A stretch of 64,000 nt of DNA, from positions 18,078,001-18,142,000 of the forward strand of contig NC_084941.1 of NCBI RefSeq assembly GCF_958298935.1, written 5' to 3'. Position 1 is the first letter of the stretch. Every line of letters starts with the position of its first letter. Below the pieces are notes generated by a model, which saw only the letters and a list, made by a program, of their open reading frames with translations, searched no databases and was not told where the DNA came from. Positions 1 through 10,654 of this stretch are shown here, piece after piece. Both the position numbers and the translations under genes were made by a program. Source of the stretch: Phragmites australis (Eukaryota; Streptophyta; Magnoliopsida; Poales; Poaceae).

Positions 1-2244
1 GGCCAATTCAGCCTGGGAGGCTTTCGCCGCCCTCTCGCGGGCCAGGACCGCCTCCTCCCGCGCCTGCGCCTGCCTCTCCCTGGCGAGTGCCTCGGTAGCC
101 TGCTGCTGCGATGCCTCAGCCAGGCGGGCGGCTTCTTCCCGTTCCCGCGCGGCCTCCGCGTGGGTGCCCTCAAGGGCCTTCCACTCTTTCTCCAGAGCGC
201 GCTGCTCTCCCTCGCTGGCGTCGCGCGTCGCGGTGACGCGGGCCTCAAAAAGGCGCCAGCCCGCGACAAGCTGCTACCTCTGCGCAGCAAGGGCGGCGCG
301 GTTCGCATCAAGCTACGTCATCTCCCCCGCCACGGCCGCCTCCAGCCGCCCGATCACCTCCCGGGCGCTTCCCAGCATGACTGGGAGGGGGTCGGCGGGC
401 TGGCTGGGCGACGACTGAGCGCTGGGTCCCCTGTGAGCCTCCTCCGAGGGGCTCGGGGTCCCCGAAAATTGCCATGCAGGCACCGCCCACGACACGCTCG
501 GGGCGGACTCAGCCGGCGCCGGCACTCGGGCACGGCCGCTGCCACCCGCTCGGGGCTGGGCGGCGCCTGTGTTTCTGACTCGGCCGGCGCGCTCGGCAGC
601 TCTGGCTCCACCGGCGCGCTTGGCTCAGGCGCGCTCGGCTCGAGGGTTGGAGCTGTCCTCGGCGCCTCCGGTCGTCCTTGGTCTCCGGCGGCGCCCGCCG
701 GTGACCTGCAGAAGAAAAACGAAGGTTAGTCTCCGAAGCCACTCCGGGCGGGGTATGCTCACAAAAAAAAGAGGGGGGGGGGGAACTTACGCAGATTTGG
801 GTCCTCGGTATTGCCATCTCGATGCCGGGATCCTGTACCCCAGGCCCGATGGCGTGGGCCCGGAGTCCTCCCTCCTCCGCTTCCGCGAGGGGCTCTGCGG
901 GGCCACCGTGCGGTCTCCGGGCTCCAAACTAGGCCCAAGCAGATCAAAGTTTGGTTCCAGAACCGCAGATGCCGCCCCCGCCGACGGCCCCGCACTAGAC
1001 GACTGACTGCCCCGGCCTCCCTCCTCGCCAGGAGACGGCGACGATGGGGACGCCAACGCAGGAACGAAAGTCCGGGGGTGCTTCCCTCTGTCCCTCGGCG
1101 CTATCGCAGCCCCGCTGTCGGCGGCGCCTCCTTCTCCGGCTTGGCGGCTGCTGCCCGCAACAGCCCCACCACTGGCCAGCGGCTCGCCGCCTGCGGCACC
1201 CGGGCCACCGGTCTGCGCCGGATCGCTTGCGGCCTCCTCGCCGGCTGCCTCGTCCACCCCGGCGATCTGAATGATCCCAGGGTTTCAGCGCCCTGGCCTG
1301 TCGACCAGCCCTTGGGCGTCGAACTCCGGCAGCCTCGCCTGCAGCGCCACCTGTCCAGAATCGGCGCAGAGCACTAGCTCCTTCCACGGGAGCTCCGCCC
1401 GGCTCAGGTCATCCACCCCGATCACCACCCGGAGCAAGCCCCTCAGCGCCGGCCTGCCCAGGTCCCACTCCTCGCCGATCTGGGTCCGAGTGATGTCCTG
1501 GGGGCCGGTGTAAAACCAGCAGGGCCGGGCCCGTTCCCGCAGGGGCCCCAGGCGGCAGCGCAGGTAGTCCGCCAGCACCATCACCGATGTAAGCCCGGCC
1601 TGGCGCAGGAAGTTGATGCGCTCCAGGACCAGCACCATCCACGCGTCCATCTGCGGCGGCACCTCCCAGGTCGCCATCTCCGGCAGAGTCGGACGGTCGT
1701 GGGGGCTGACGTCGATGTAGAACCAGTCGCGCTGCCAGTCCTCCCACTTGCTCCACAGCACCTGGGGAATGTATTGCTCCCCTAGGTCGTCCCGCAGCCG
1801 GAAGTTGCAGCAGCCGGTGACGTCCGTGGTGGAGAGGCCCCTCTTCTTCCCGGCCGGCCACAGCACGAAGAAGTGCCGAAAGAACGTCACCGACGGCGGA
1901 ACCCCCACGAACATCTCGCAAAGGTGGGCCAAGACCGCCAGGATGACGACGGAGTTGGGGCTGAGATGCACTAACTGGATCCCGAACGTATCCAGGATTT
2001 GAAGAAAGAACATCGAGAATGGCGGCACCAGCCCGGCCACCACGAAGGAAGTAAAAAGAACGATGCGCCCCAGTCGGTTCGTCACCAGCGGGAAGCTCGC
2101 CGGTGCCACCACTGAGGCCCCCCGCTGGCCCTCGGGAACCATCAGCTTCCGAACCCTGTCCGCCGCTTCCTCGTTCACCAGCTGGGACTCCGGCAGTATG
2201 CTGTCGGGTGTCTGGTCGCGGCGGCTTCCTCCTGCTCTCGACAT
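1..2244 (-). pseudogene. Antisense Transposase_28-type ORF of a Ty3/gypsy element, spliced, decayed
   Basis: The first 319 codons (2244-1285) contain the plant Transposase_28 ('putative gypsy type transposon', PF04195) signature: a PPFSMFFLQIL...GIQLVHLSPNSV block followed by LAHLCEMFVGVPP and later a GPQDITRTQIGEEWD block. A single TGA at 1287-1285 interrupts the frame, which continues as a low-complexity Ala/Pro/Ser/Gly region to about 792. A GT-AG intron (GTAAGT at 790, ...TTCTGCAG ending at 706; 85 bp) then leads to another Ser/Pro-rich stretch and, from about 300 to 1, a Glu/Arg/Ala-rich coiled coil (REREEAARLAEASQQQ). One frameshift lies between about 610 and 525 and two in-frame TAGs between about 315 and 265. 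It runs opposite to the LTR at 2775-4224. In the family this is an extra, non-gag-pol gene of Tat-lineage gypsy elements with unknown biochemical role. The 3' end lies outside the window. Confidence 0.8.
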
Positions 2245-2390
2245 CTCGTCAGGGTGGGGGATTATCTGGACGGTGGGGGAAGAAGGGTGCTCTGATCGCC
2301 TAAGGAAAGTCTAGGGCTCAGGAGCGCAAAGAAGGCAAGAGCTTGATCGCAAGATGGCGTAAAGAGGGGGGCGGTTCGCTCCCCTCCTCC

Positions 2391-2397
2391 TTTTATA
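2391..2397 (-). promoter_or_regulatory. TATA box of the antisense gene
   Basis: On the minus strand GGGTATAAAAGGAGGAGG lies about 150 bp upstream of the ATG at 2244, with a pyrimidine-rich leader between. Spacing fits a Pol II core promoter serving the antisense ORF, independent of the LTR promoter, which faces the other way. Confidence 0.6.
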
Positions 2398-2774
2398 CCC
2401 CAGGGAAATTCAAACATCGCCTGCAGCGGCGCGCTCGGCGGGACGGTTTCCTCAGCCAGCGCAACCGCCAGGCGAATCTCCCACAGGTCGTGCAGTGTCA
2501 GCAGTTGCCAGGCGTATTTTCCTCGATTTGCGCGGTTGCCACGCGTGCCGCCTGCCTCGTTATCACGCGCCGCCTGTCCCGTTGTCACACGCCTCGGGAG
2601 TCGGTTGGACGCGCGTCCGTTCGGCTCCCCGTTTGGTCGTACCAAAGGCCCGGACCGGAAGGACCACCATCTAAAAGCTCGCCAAGTGGCGTCAGTACCG
2701 GCTTCGGCCTCGTTGACGACGAAGGGCCCATCCGCAGTCTCTGGGCCATTGCCTGCCAATGGGCCCGGGGCTGC

Positions 2775-4224
2775 TGTCGGTGTATCTGGAACTGGGGGTC
2801 CCCGAATCCCGAGGCCAGGCCAGCAATCCGCCACATGGCGCCATCCCGCAGAATCTCCCCCGCAAGGTGAAAAAGATCAAGTCCCGGGAGAGGGCGCTCG
2901 GGGGCCACAGTCGGTGATCTCCGAGTATCCCAGTTCCCCGATGATCCACGAAGTCTAAGTGCCAGGAAGAAAGTGCTCGGGAAGGTGTGCGGTGACCTCC
3001 GAGCACTCAACTCCCCCGACAACCAGGAAAGCTAAGTACCGGGAGAAACATGCCCGGGGCCGCTAGCGGTGGCCCCCTGGGCACCCAAGTATCCCGAAGA
3101 CCCACCGAAGGAAGTTCCGGGAGAGAGTGCTCGGGGTTGCGTGTAGCAGCCCCTGAGCACTCGGTCCCCCGAGGAGCCGTACAAGTGTGCCCTAGAGAGA
3201 GCGCTCGGGGAGGTGAACAGTACCCCCGAGCACTCGGTTCCCCGAGGACAAGAAAGGGCATTCTCGGGAGAGAGTGCTCGGGGAGGTGAACAGTGACCCC
3301 CGAGCACTCGGTTCCCCGACGACCCAGGGAGCCCCCTGACAGTGGCCCCCGAGGGGCCCACCGATGAGGTGTCAGCCAGTCAAAGGCCCAAGGCCGCATT
3401 TAAAGAGCGTGCGTTGCCTGTCACCTCCAACTGCTCCCGCCGTGCGTGGTGTCAGTTCCTGCCACGCTCTGGCAGAAGGGCGTGGGGTCATTGAATGCAC
3501 GGGTCCCATCCCGTGCCATGCGGCCCGTCTCGGGATAACGTCGTGAGGGCCGAGGCGTTCCGTCTGCCGCGCTGCTGTGGCAGGGGAACAAGACAGGGCG
3601 GGCACGCCGGGCCGTTCTGCGGCTGCCCGGTGGGCCCTCTCCACGGCGCCCGTTGCCAGTGCATTTATGGTGACGGACGACCGGGCGTGGGACGCATTTT
3701 CCACCCCCGGTCACTTCGCCCAGAGGTAATGATGACGCCCTTTCCATTTATGGTGTCTCGGAACTCGTGCCCCCCTCCCGTTCGGGGTACGTTGCTGCCG
3801 ACGGGTATTTAAAGCAGCCGGCGGCACAGAAGAAAGCAAGTGTGGGAAGAAGAAGTGAGAAGAAAGACAAGCTTCAAAAGAGGAAACAATTGCTCATAAG
3901 CAGAGAAGAGAAGATCATAGGCCAAAGAACAAAGAGCCCCAGGCTCTAAGATAAAAAAACATTCTTGTAACCAGCAACATCGTTGAGGGACTTTCTCAGG
4001 GCATTTATAGTATCCATACAGGAGTAGGGTGTTACGCCCCCGTGCGGCCCGAACCTGTCTAAACACCAGCACATTTACTCCTTTCCGCATTAGATCACTC
4101 CGCACCACCGGCCATCGCATTCATACCCATTTATTTCTCCGGCGAACATATTCAGGATCATTCCCTGGCCAAATCTCTAAAAAGAGTCCCCAGGATCCCT
4201 ACGACAGGAGTTCACCCTCCGACA
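2775..4224 (+). mobile_element. Ty3/gypsy LTR (3' LTR of the element at 1-4224)
   Basis: Begins TGTCGGTGTATC and ends CACCCTCCGACA, giving imperfect TGTCGG/CCGACA termini; 1,450 bp. It shares its order of motifs with the solo LTR at 9370-10654, including 'GGAGTAGGGT(G/A)TTAC', 'GTGCGG(C/T)CCGAACCTGTCTAAA' and 'CATTTACTCC'. The U3 part (about 3090-3330) contains tandem units of 'GAGAGAGTGCTCGGGGAGGTG / CCCCGAGCACTCGGTTCCCCGA', probably enhancer-like. Orientation is plus from the TATA element near 3806. The interior to its left holds the antisense ORF, so this is the 3' LTR; gag-pol lies outside the window. Confidence 0.75.
3805..3813 (+). promoter_or_regulatory. LTR TATA box
   Basis: GGGTATTTAAAGCAGCCGG precedes a purine-rich R/U5 leader (AGAAGAAAGCAAGTGTGG). 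It is in the same relative place as GGATAAAAGG at 10278-10287 in the related solo LTR. Confidence 0.5.
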
Positions 4225-4862
4225 TACTCCATCACTATCGGCTCGTAAGGAACCAGTAGTAATAGACCAACATATAAACCTATTTCTATAGCAATGACGA
4301 GGTGTTGCAGTCGCAACTGCATGATCTTGGTCAGATGTGTGATTCACATCAATTTACAAACTACGTATAATAAGCTACTAACACGCCAGGTGTTTGGTTC
4401 AATGTATCAATTCATCCTACAATCAGTTGGTCCATCGTGAGATCATCACAAAAATTTGGTACGATGACTCTACTGTGTGCTGAACACATGAAGCAGCAAC
4501 AAATTCCATCCCACAAAGAACATAATGATCAGCTCACTATATCATTTCTCGCGCAAAGAAACCCATAAATGTTTGGAACTCCATTTGATGCTTCATTTGT
4601 AATATAGTATTGCCCCAGATATGTTATGTTATTGTCTCAGGTACGCACTGCATAAATGCTCGTGTCTGAGAAGCAACAGAGACAAATCACCAAATCTAAC
4701 AACGAATACGGTTGTTGGCAAGACAAACATCATAGGCCACAGTACTGAAAATATAACGTATTCACAGTTCCCATGTGATGAAGTTATGTTTTCTACCAGC
4801 AGATTTTGACTTGTGATAAGTCGCATAGTTACAACTCTAATATGATTAGAATTTTACAAGAG
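4225..4862. other. Non-coding flank, nothing recognised
   Basis: AT-rich unique-looking sequence right of the gypsy LTR. No ORF with recognisable domains, no terminal repeats and no RNA gene seen. Short ORFs here (for example 4826-4629 minus) have no recognisable content. Confidence 0.4.
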
Positions 4863-4887
4863 TGTGTGTGTGTGGGGGGGGGGGGGG
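4863..4887. repeat. (GT)n/(G)n microsatellite
   Basis: A short GTGTGTGTGT run followed by about 14 G residues. It lies immediately beside the stop of the possible exon at 4889-5008. Confidence 0.85.
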
Positions 4888-4888
4888 T

Positions 4889-5008
4889 TTAATCTGCACT
4901 CCCTTTCAGAAGCTCCTTTCCTTTTTTCCTCCACTGATAAGCATTCCTCTGTTCCTTCCATGCAAACCTACCGTTTCTGCACTCTTGTAAGCCAATTAAG
5001 GGCGATAT
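4889..5008 (-). pseudogene. Possible C-terminal exon fragment, unknown gene
   Basis: On the minus strand a 40-codon open frame ends in TAA at 4891-4889 and reads with a strongly basic, protein-like composition (GRFAWKEQRNAYQWRKKGKE). An in-frame TGA lies just upstream, so it would need a splice acceptor near 5009 (sequence ...AATCAAG/ATATCG) to be a terminal exon. No family recognised. It could be a chance frame; composition is the only support. Confidence 0.25.
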
Positions 5009-5418
5009 CTTGATTCATAAGTACCTGAAAATTACTGCTTGCTCGCTAAAGAGATCAACTACTTGAGCACTAGTGTATAACACTCCAAAGATTCAACAGA
5101 GAAACGTCGCCAGTGGCCACTATCACCATCTTGCCTTGTTCTCCGGTTCCGCAGTATTTCTTTTCATCCCCAGAAAAGTTTTTAATAGAAGGTTATAATT
5201 GCAGAAAAGAAGGAAGAAGAACAGTATGCCTGACAACAACATGGACAGAAGAACAACGCACGCTAGACTGGAGGATCAATGGCTTGTTATACCCTCTAAT
5301 TGAACAATTGCTTCCGAGGTGGATACGAAAGTGCCCTAATTAAAATACTTCCTAAAAACACCAAAAGTTAGGTGACACACACTCTCTCTCTTGGCACTAC
5401 CAGCCAGCAACGACATGT

Positions 5419-5602
5419 CATAAAGACACCACCATACGAACATCATAGGCTAAGGTCACTCCCAATATATAGCGTCTATGCTTATTTTTTAAGTGATAGA
5501 GTGCACTTGCTATAAAGACACCAACCATACAAACATTGGAGGCTAATGTCACTCCCAATGTATAGCGTCTATACATATTTCTTAAAAGTGATAGAGTGCA
5601 TT
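5419..5602. repeat. Two-copy tandem repeat, 92-bp period
   Basis: Two adjacent copies begin with (C/T)ATAAAGACACCA(A)CCATAC and end with AAGTGATAGAGTGCA, at 5419 and 5511. Both contain GTCACTCCCAAT(A/G)TATAGCG. A related inverted motif (ACACTCCCAGTATTAGTG, minus strand) lies near 6350, after the second MITE, so these may be remnants of a larger foldback or MITE interrupted by both Stowaway copies. Confidence 0.7.
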
Positions 5603-5633
5603 AAATTGGTGCTTACAAAGAAGTACTCTAATA

Positions 5634-5887
5634 CTCCCTCCAATTGTAAATGTAGGTCGTTTTAGACTTGTACACCAGGATTAAGAAAATAGATCAAATA
5701 ACTTTGTTGCCCTTCATTTATTCTACATTGGAAAAGATAACTTATTTATTTGTGAGAGTGGTAGTATTTATTAAACAAGGGTAATACGGAAACAAAAGAG
5801 AAAAAAATACATAGAAGTTCGAGAATAACTTATATTTAGAGAATAGTTAAGTAAGCTAAAACGACCTACATTTGTAACCAGAGGGAG
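5634..5887. mobile_element. Stowaway (Tc1/mariner) MITE
   Basis: Termini CTCCCTCCAATTGTAAATGT and ACATTTGTAACCAGAGGGAG are inverted repeats; the element is flanked by TA on both sides (5632-5633, 5888-5889). The 'AAATGTAGGTCGTTTTAG' subterminal sequence is typical of grass Stowaway elements. 254 bp, non-coding. Confidence 0.9.
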
Positions 5888-6029
5888 TACATAGTGTTGA
5901 TTCCTCATGGCCAATAGTTCAATCAGAAAACACATTGCGAGGACACTAGCTTCCCCCTAATGCATATTAATTGGTTTCTGGTCTATTAGACAAGAGCTTA
6001 TTCTCTTTGTTTGGTAACTATCTATGATA

Positions 6030-6286
6030 CTCCCTTCGTTTATAAATAGTAGACGTATTTTTTTTAAGTTCAATCTTCAAAGTTATATTTTGATTGAGAT
6101 TTTTCTCGTAAAATATATCATTTATAGTAACAAAATATATATAGTGTGAAATCATTTTAAATTGTAAACCTAATTATATATTTTTTATACACTAGAATTC
6201 CTATAATTTGATTAAATGTTAGTCAAAGTACATACAATTTTACTTTTCTAAAATAAATTACACGTACTATTTCTGAACGTAGGGTG
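6030..6286. mobile_element. Stowaway-like MITE, degraded right end
   Basis: Left end TA/CTCCCTTCGTTTATAAATAG, right end TACTATTTCTGAACGTAGGGTG/TA. The right terminal repeat carries substitutions relative to the left. AT-rich interior without ORF. TA target duplications at 6028-6029 and 6287-6288. Confidence 0.8.
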
Positions 6287-7078
6287 TATCATCTTTTATC
6301 CTATCTAGACATCTAATTAATATTTAAGACACTAATACTGGGAGTGTCCTAAGATACAACAATCCCTTTAGCCTACCTGGAATGCTGCCACCAGCCAATA
6401 ATTTCTCCTTGGACAGGTCGGAACTAAGAAGTCAGACAACAATTGATCGAATCACTATTTTCTATCAACTTGAACTTTTAAAATAAAACATTTTAACCTA
6501 AATAACTAATTTTACATAGAGAGACAATTATGGACACACACAAATTCGCTAGCTGAGCATCTATGCCTTGCCAAAGAACTATATAGCTCCTCACTTTGAT
6601 TCTGGTCTTTTACAGCGCTTTTAGTGCACCAAAGAACTTTGATGGAGGTGACTATCTCAGGAGAAATAGAGATATTTTCAGTGGGCAAACATGACAACGA
6701 GATCAGATTTGGCTTAAACTTTCAGAAGATATTTATGTGAAAAATATTTCTTTGTATCTTGGTAAGATGAAGACGACGTCTCTGTATAGTCTGCAGAATC
6801 CAAAAGTGCGAGTGTGAATTAAGTGCTCTTGCCTCTTGATATTCGGATAAGCCGGTGCGTAAAGGTCAGTACTTTGTGCAAGCTGTGTTCAATCATGTGG
6901 CACGTTGATCTAGAAAAAAGGACAGCATGGATGACCCATTGGCCACCAAATCCTTCAACAAACTTTAACTACCAGTTAAACAAATGACTCTCTCTCTCTC
7001 TGAGTTAAACAAATGACTCCCTCTTTCTCTGTCTCACTCTATCCTACCAGTCCCATGCTGCAAGCAAAGTCAAAACGT
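6287..7078. other. Non-coding interval, nothing recognised
   Basis: AT-rich sequence with a short CT-rich run duplicated around 6980-7030 ('AAACAAATGACTC' occurs twice). No domain-bearing ORF or RNA gene found. Confidence 0.35.
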
Positions 7079-7086
7079 CCATCAAG

Positions 7087-7474
7087 CAGAGAAAAATTTA
7101 TCATCGAAAAAAAATCGATAAACCCGATAATCCTGTTTATCAGTGGGGCCGATAAATTTACTTATCGGTCAAAAATTTCGGTAATTTTTGAATTTGATGT
7201 TTTTTGATTTCCAGATCTAACACGCGAGCAACAAAACGTCGGCGCGCAGGCCGTAGGCCGCTAGACGACCCCCTCCAATACTAATTCATTTATGTATTAT
7301 TTTTTATGTCAAATGATTTAGATGCAATCTACGTGATTTTCTAGATAAATTGAGTCTTTTTTTAAATTTTGTTCGAAAATTTTTATCATTCGCTGATAGA
7401 ATTTCGATAAATCCAATAATCCTGTTTATCGCTAACCTCCGATAAAATTTTTTTACCGATAAATTTTTTCCTTG
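7087..7474. mobile_element. hAT-type MITE with perfect 8-bp TSD
   Basis: Perfect 8-bp direct repeats CCATCAAG flank the element (7079-7086 and 7475-7482). Ends are inverted: CAGAGAAAAATTTATC on the left and, on the minus strand, CAAGGAAAAAATTTATC on the right. Subterminal GATAA(A/T)CC(C/A)...AATAATCCTGTTTATC motifs are repeated in both halves. 8-bp TSD plus CA-rich short TIR indicates hAT. 388 bp, no coding capacity. Confidence 0.88.
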
Positions 7475-7779
7475 CCATCAAGTCAGTGGAGGATATACAA
7501 ATTTTTGAAAGGGTGTGACTATTCTAATCCGACATATAACATGTCATATGCACTAATCCAATGAAATTAAGGCTTAAATTAAGCAAAATACAATACAAAT
7601 TATTTTAAAAGGGATGCAAATTGCAATTACCTACAAACGGCGAGCACTAGGAACCAAACCAGTACAGTTCAGGCTTCAGAATTCAGATAGATCATAGATA
7701 TTCAGCAAGTCAGCAATAGAATACTGCATCAGCGTATCTTTTGTTTCTCCTGCTCCATCCTCCAGGTAGCATTTGTTTT

Positions 7780-8305
7780 AGATAAAAAGAGTTTTATTTC
7801 ATCAAGTAAATAAAAATATTACGGTCCCTACGTCATGACGTGCATTTGGCCTATTATTACAAGCAATCCAGCTATGTTGTACCGTCTACCACATGAGCCA
7901 CCAACATAAAGAAAAGGTAGGAAATTTAAGCAAAAGTATATATTCATTTTAAACACTTAATCTATTGCTAAACCTTTACCCAAATTTTGTGAAGATGTCT
8001 ATCGTTGTAGTCTCCAACTGATGACATCTTGATTGCATTGTGAAACGGTTCTCCTCCTTTTCAAGCAACGAACAAAACCCGATTCAATACATACTCCTGT
8101 AGATAACCTACATAGAAGAGTGTATATTTGTCTTGTCAAAAACTACATCATTCTGGCTAAGCCACATCGCCCAACAAATGAGAGCGGCTCCAACAAAAAT
8201 TTGTGTCTTAATCCTCTTTCTAGCCCATTTAATCAGTTTTCAAACATATTAGATACACTACTAGGGGTACGTTGTAATGGATGCAACGCATACTCTGATT
8301 TTTAA
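7780..8305 (-). pseudogene. LINE reverse-transcriptase C-terminal fragment
   Basis: The minus-strand frame from 8305 reads, across stops, a conserved block (KTQIFVGAALICWAMWLSQN then DVVFDK and VIYRSMY) that I recognise as the C-terminal tail after the zf-RVT zinc-binding domain of grass non-LTR retrotransposons. At least five in-frame stops. The region to its left to about 7780 is probably its 3' part. Old, dead fragment. Confidence 0.65.
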
Positions 8306-8860
8306 TGTTACTCACCAAGGAATTGGCCACACTGTAGCTAGAAACCAAATTACAATAGACTATGAAACAAAATTACAAAATGCTACCACGTTTCAATACT
8401 TGTAGTTCATAATAACAAAATCTATATCAATAAAGATGTTATAAATTTAATTGAAGTTAACTGTAATTACTGTTAACTATTAGATTAGGTAGCAATGACA
8501 GAATGCAATAGTATATAGTAGATTCAAAAGTATATAGTAGATAAAAAAAGACAAATGTTAAGGGCGATGTTGAAGGGGGGGATTACACGAAGGCCATAAC
8601 CATGGTGAGTGGTTGGGCGTGGAGGTGGAGGCTTTCGCTAGCGACCCGAGCTCGTCGGCCACTGTGAGGAGGTGGAGGGTGAAGATGTGAACAGGAGGGG
8701 GAGGTGGTGATGCTAAGGCAGGGGCAGGGAGGGGGCCGCAGCCTTAACCCTAGTCGTCCCTCCTCTGGAGAGCGACAACCTTAACCCTGGCCGCTGCCAC
8801 TTCCTAGTCAGGCTGGCCTATAGGGATTAGGCCGATAACATTCCCTACCCCTAGAATATC
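8306..8860. other. Non-coding interval left of the TRIM element
   Basis: Left half AT-rich; 8580-8830 abruptly GC-rich with GGTGGAGG-type low complexity. No recognisable coding content. The composition break may mark an undetected insertion. Confidence 0.3.
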
Positions 8861-8918
8861 ACAGGATAAGGACTCTACTAACCTATATGTAAGGGATAAG
8901 GACTCTATATTCCTAACA

Positions 8919-8941
8919 CCCCCTCCCCCTCCCCTTCCCTC
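8919..8941 (-). promoter_or_regulatory. Polypurine tract of the TRIM element
   Basis: On the minus strand GAGGGAAGGGGAGGGGG continues in G/A-only sequence to the first base of the 3' LTR (TGTTAGG). Position and composition fit the plus-strand primer. Confidence 0.65.
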
Positions 8942-9324
8942 GCAAATTCAAGGAGTACGCAATAGCGTCCAGGCGACGGGAGGTCTGGTTCAGGTGATGG
9001 GACGATGAGAAGCGTGCGACACATGACTCAGGGTGGATCTGACCAATCCAGGCGAGAAGCACGGGGAAGGAGACTGAGCTGGGCATGGAGGGTCCGGATT
9101 TGATCGGGGGAGATTTGGATCGATCCAGCGGTGGTGAAGGAGAACCAGAGTGATCCTTCCACGGAGAAGGATGGATCCAGGCAGGGAGAGGACGGGTCGG
9201 CAAGGAGAGAAGCCAACGGGAGAGAGAGAGGGAGAGAGAGGGAGCCGGCCAACGAGAGAGAGAAAGCAGGTGGCAGTGGGTGGGTGGATCAGGGCGAGTT
9301 GCGATGTTCAAAAAAAAAACCCTA

Positions 9325-9336
9325 GCTGTGATACCA
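9325..9336 (-). promoter_or_regulatory. Primer-binding site of the TRIM element
   Basis: Minus strand TGGTATCACAGC immediately follows the LTR end ...CCTAACA. It is complementary to the 3' end of initiator tRNA-Met apart from one base (C for G in TGGTATCAGAGC). Confidence 0.7.
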
Positions 9337-9369
9337 TGTTAGGAATAGCAACTTGTATTCAATGGTAGC

Positions 9370-10654
9370 TGTCGGTGACATGTGAACCAGGGGTCCCTGA
9401 GTCCTGAGGCCAGGATAGCGCAATACCACGTGGCGCCATCCCTCGGGGACCATCTCCCCAAGAGCCGAGAAAAGACAGTTCCAGGAGGGGTGCTCGGAGT
9501 CATGAACAGTTTGCCCCCGAGTACCCGAAGTTCCCTGAGGACCCGAGAAGAGCCAGTTTCGGGAGGGGTGCTCGGGGCCATGAACAGTTGGCCCCCGAGT
9601 ACCTGAGAAGAGCTAGTTCCGGGAGGGGTGCTCGGGGCCATGAACAGTTAGCCCTCGAGTACCCGAAGTTCCCCAAGGATCCGAGAAGAGACAAATCCGG
9701 GAGAGGGTGCTTAGGGCCAAGAACAGCTGGCCCCCGAGTACCCAAAGTTCCCCGAGGACCCGAGAAGCCCCGTGCCGGTGGACGCCGCAAGGGCTCCACA
9801 GTGAGGTGTCAATCGGTGAGAGGTCCGATGCTGCATTTAAGAGGGAGCGTGGCCAGTCACATCCGACCACTCCCCCCCACGCCTATCGTACTGAGTACGT
9901 CAGTCCCTGCCACCGCCTGGCAGGAAGGCGTGGGGACATTTAATGTGACGGGTCCCATCGCACGTCACCCTGTGGGGCCCATAAAGGAAACAGCTTGAAG
10001 ATATTATCGCTGGGCTCAAGGCGTATCGCCTGCCACCCTGCCGCATCAGACCGTGTTAGATCTGCTCTGACTGGACGGGCATGCGGGGACATTCAGCGGC
10101 TGCCCGGTGGGCCCCTTGAACCTGCTAAAGTTGGGGCGTAATGAGCGACGGGTCCGACCGAAGGGCGCATTTTTAACCCCTGTAACATCAAACTGTAGAC
10201 CCATAATGGTTGATTTCCATTTATAGCTTACGGGAACTTGTGCCCCCGATTTGGGCACGCCGAGCCTCCCCCGGTAGGATAAAAGGTGGGGGGGGGGGGG
10301 GGGAGAGCACTTCGTAGAAAGACAGGTTCTAGTTTTTGAGAAGTTAAGGCTCTTAGAAGTTCAGAAGCTGTAACAAGAGCAAAAAACCTTGTAACACAGA
10401 GATCCAGAGAAAGGCATTATATGAGCATTAATAGCACATCAGACACACAGGAGTAGGGTATTACATCCCGTGCGGTCCGAACCTGTCTAAAACCCCTTGT
10501 GCATTTACTCCTACTAGCTGACGATCATCCTTCTCGCCTAGATCTCATACATTCGCATTAAATCTACGTACGAGGTGGATCCAGAATCAGCCCCCCGGCC
10601 GAATCTCAAAGGGAGTCCCTCAGGTTCCCTGCTTGTGGTGTTCATCCACCGACA
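9370..10654 (+). mobile_element. Solo LTR, Ty3/gypsy, TSD GTAGC
   Basis: Starts TGTCGGTGACATG, ends CATCCACCGACA, and is flanked by the identical 5-bp duplication GTAGC (9365-9369, 10655-10659): a clean solo LTR made by LTR-LTR recombination. Same family type as 2775-4224. U3 (9478-9770) has four tandem units of about 78 bp starting GTTCCGGGAGGGGTGCTCGG; the second is 18 bp shorter. TATA-like GGATAAAAGG at 10278-10287 is followed by a poly-G run and the R/U5 region with CTTGTAACAC. Confidence 0.92.

Noticed and set aside
160..729. 189-codon plus-strand ORF
   Set aside because: GC-rich shadow of the antisense Transposase_28 gene on the other strand; low-complexity Arg/Gly/Ala composition.
8913..9311. 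132-codon minus-strand ORF in the TRIM interior
   Set aside because: Ser/Leu/Pro low complexity from GAGAGA-type repeats; no family recognised, and TRIM interiors are normally non-coding.
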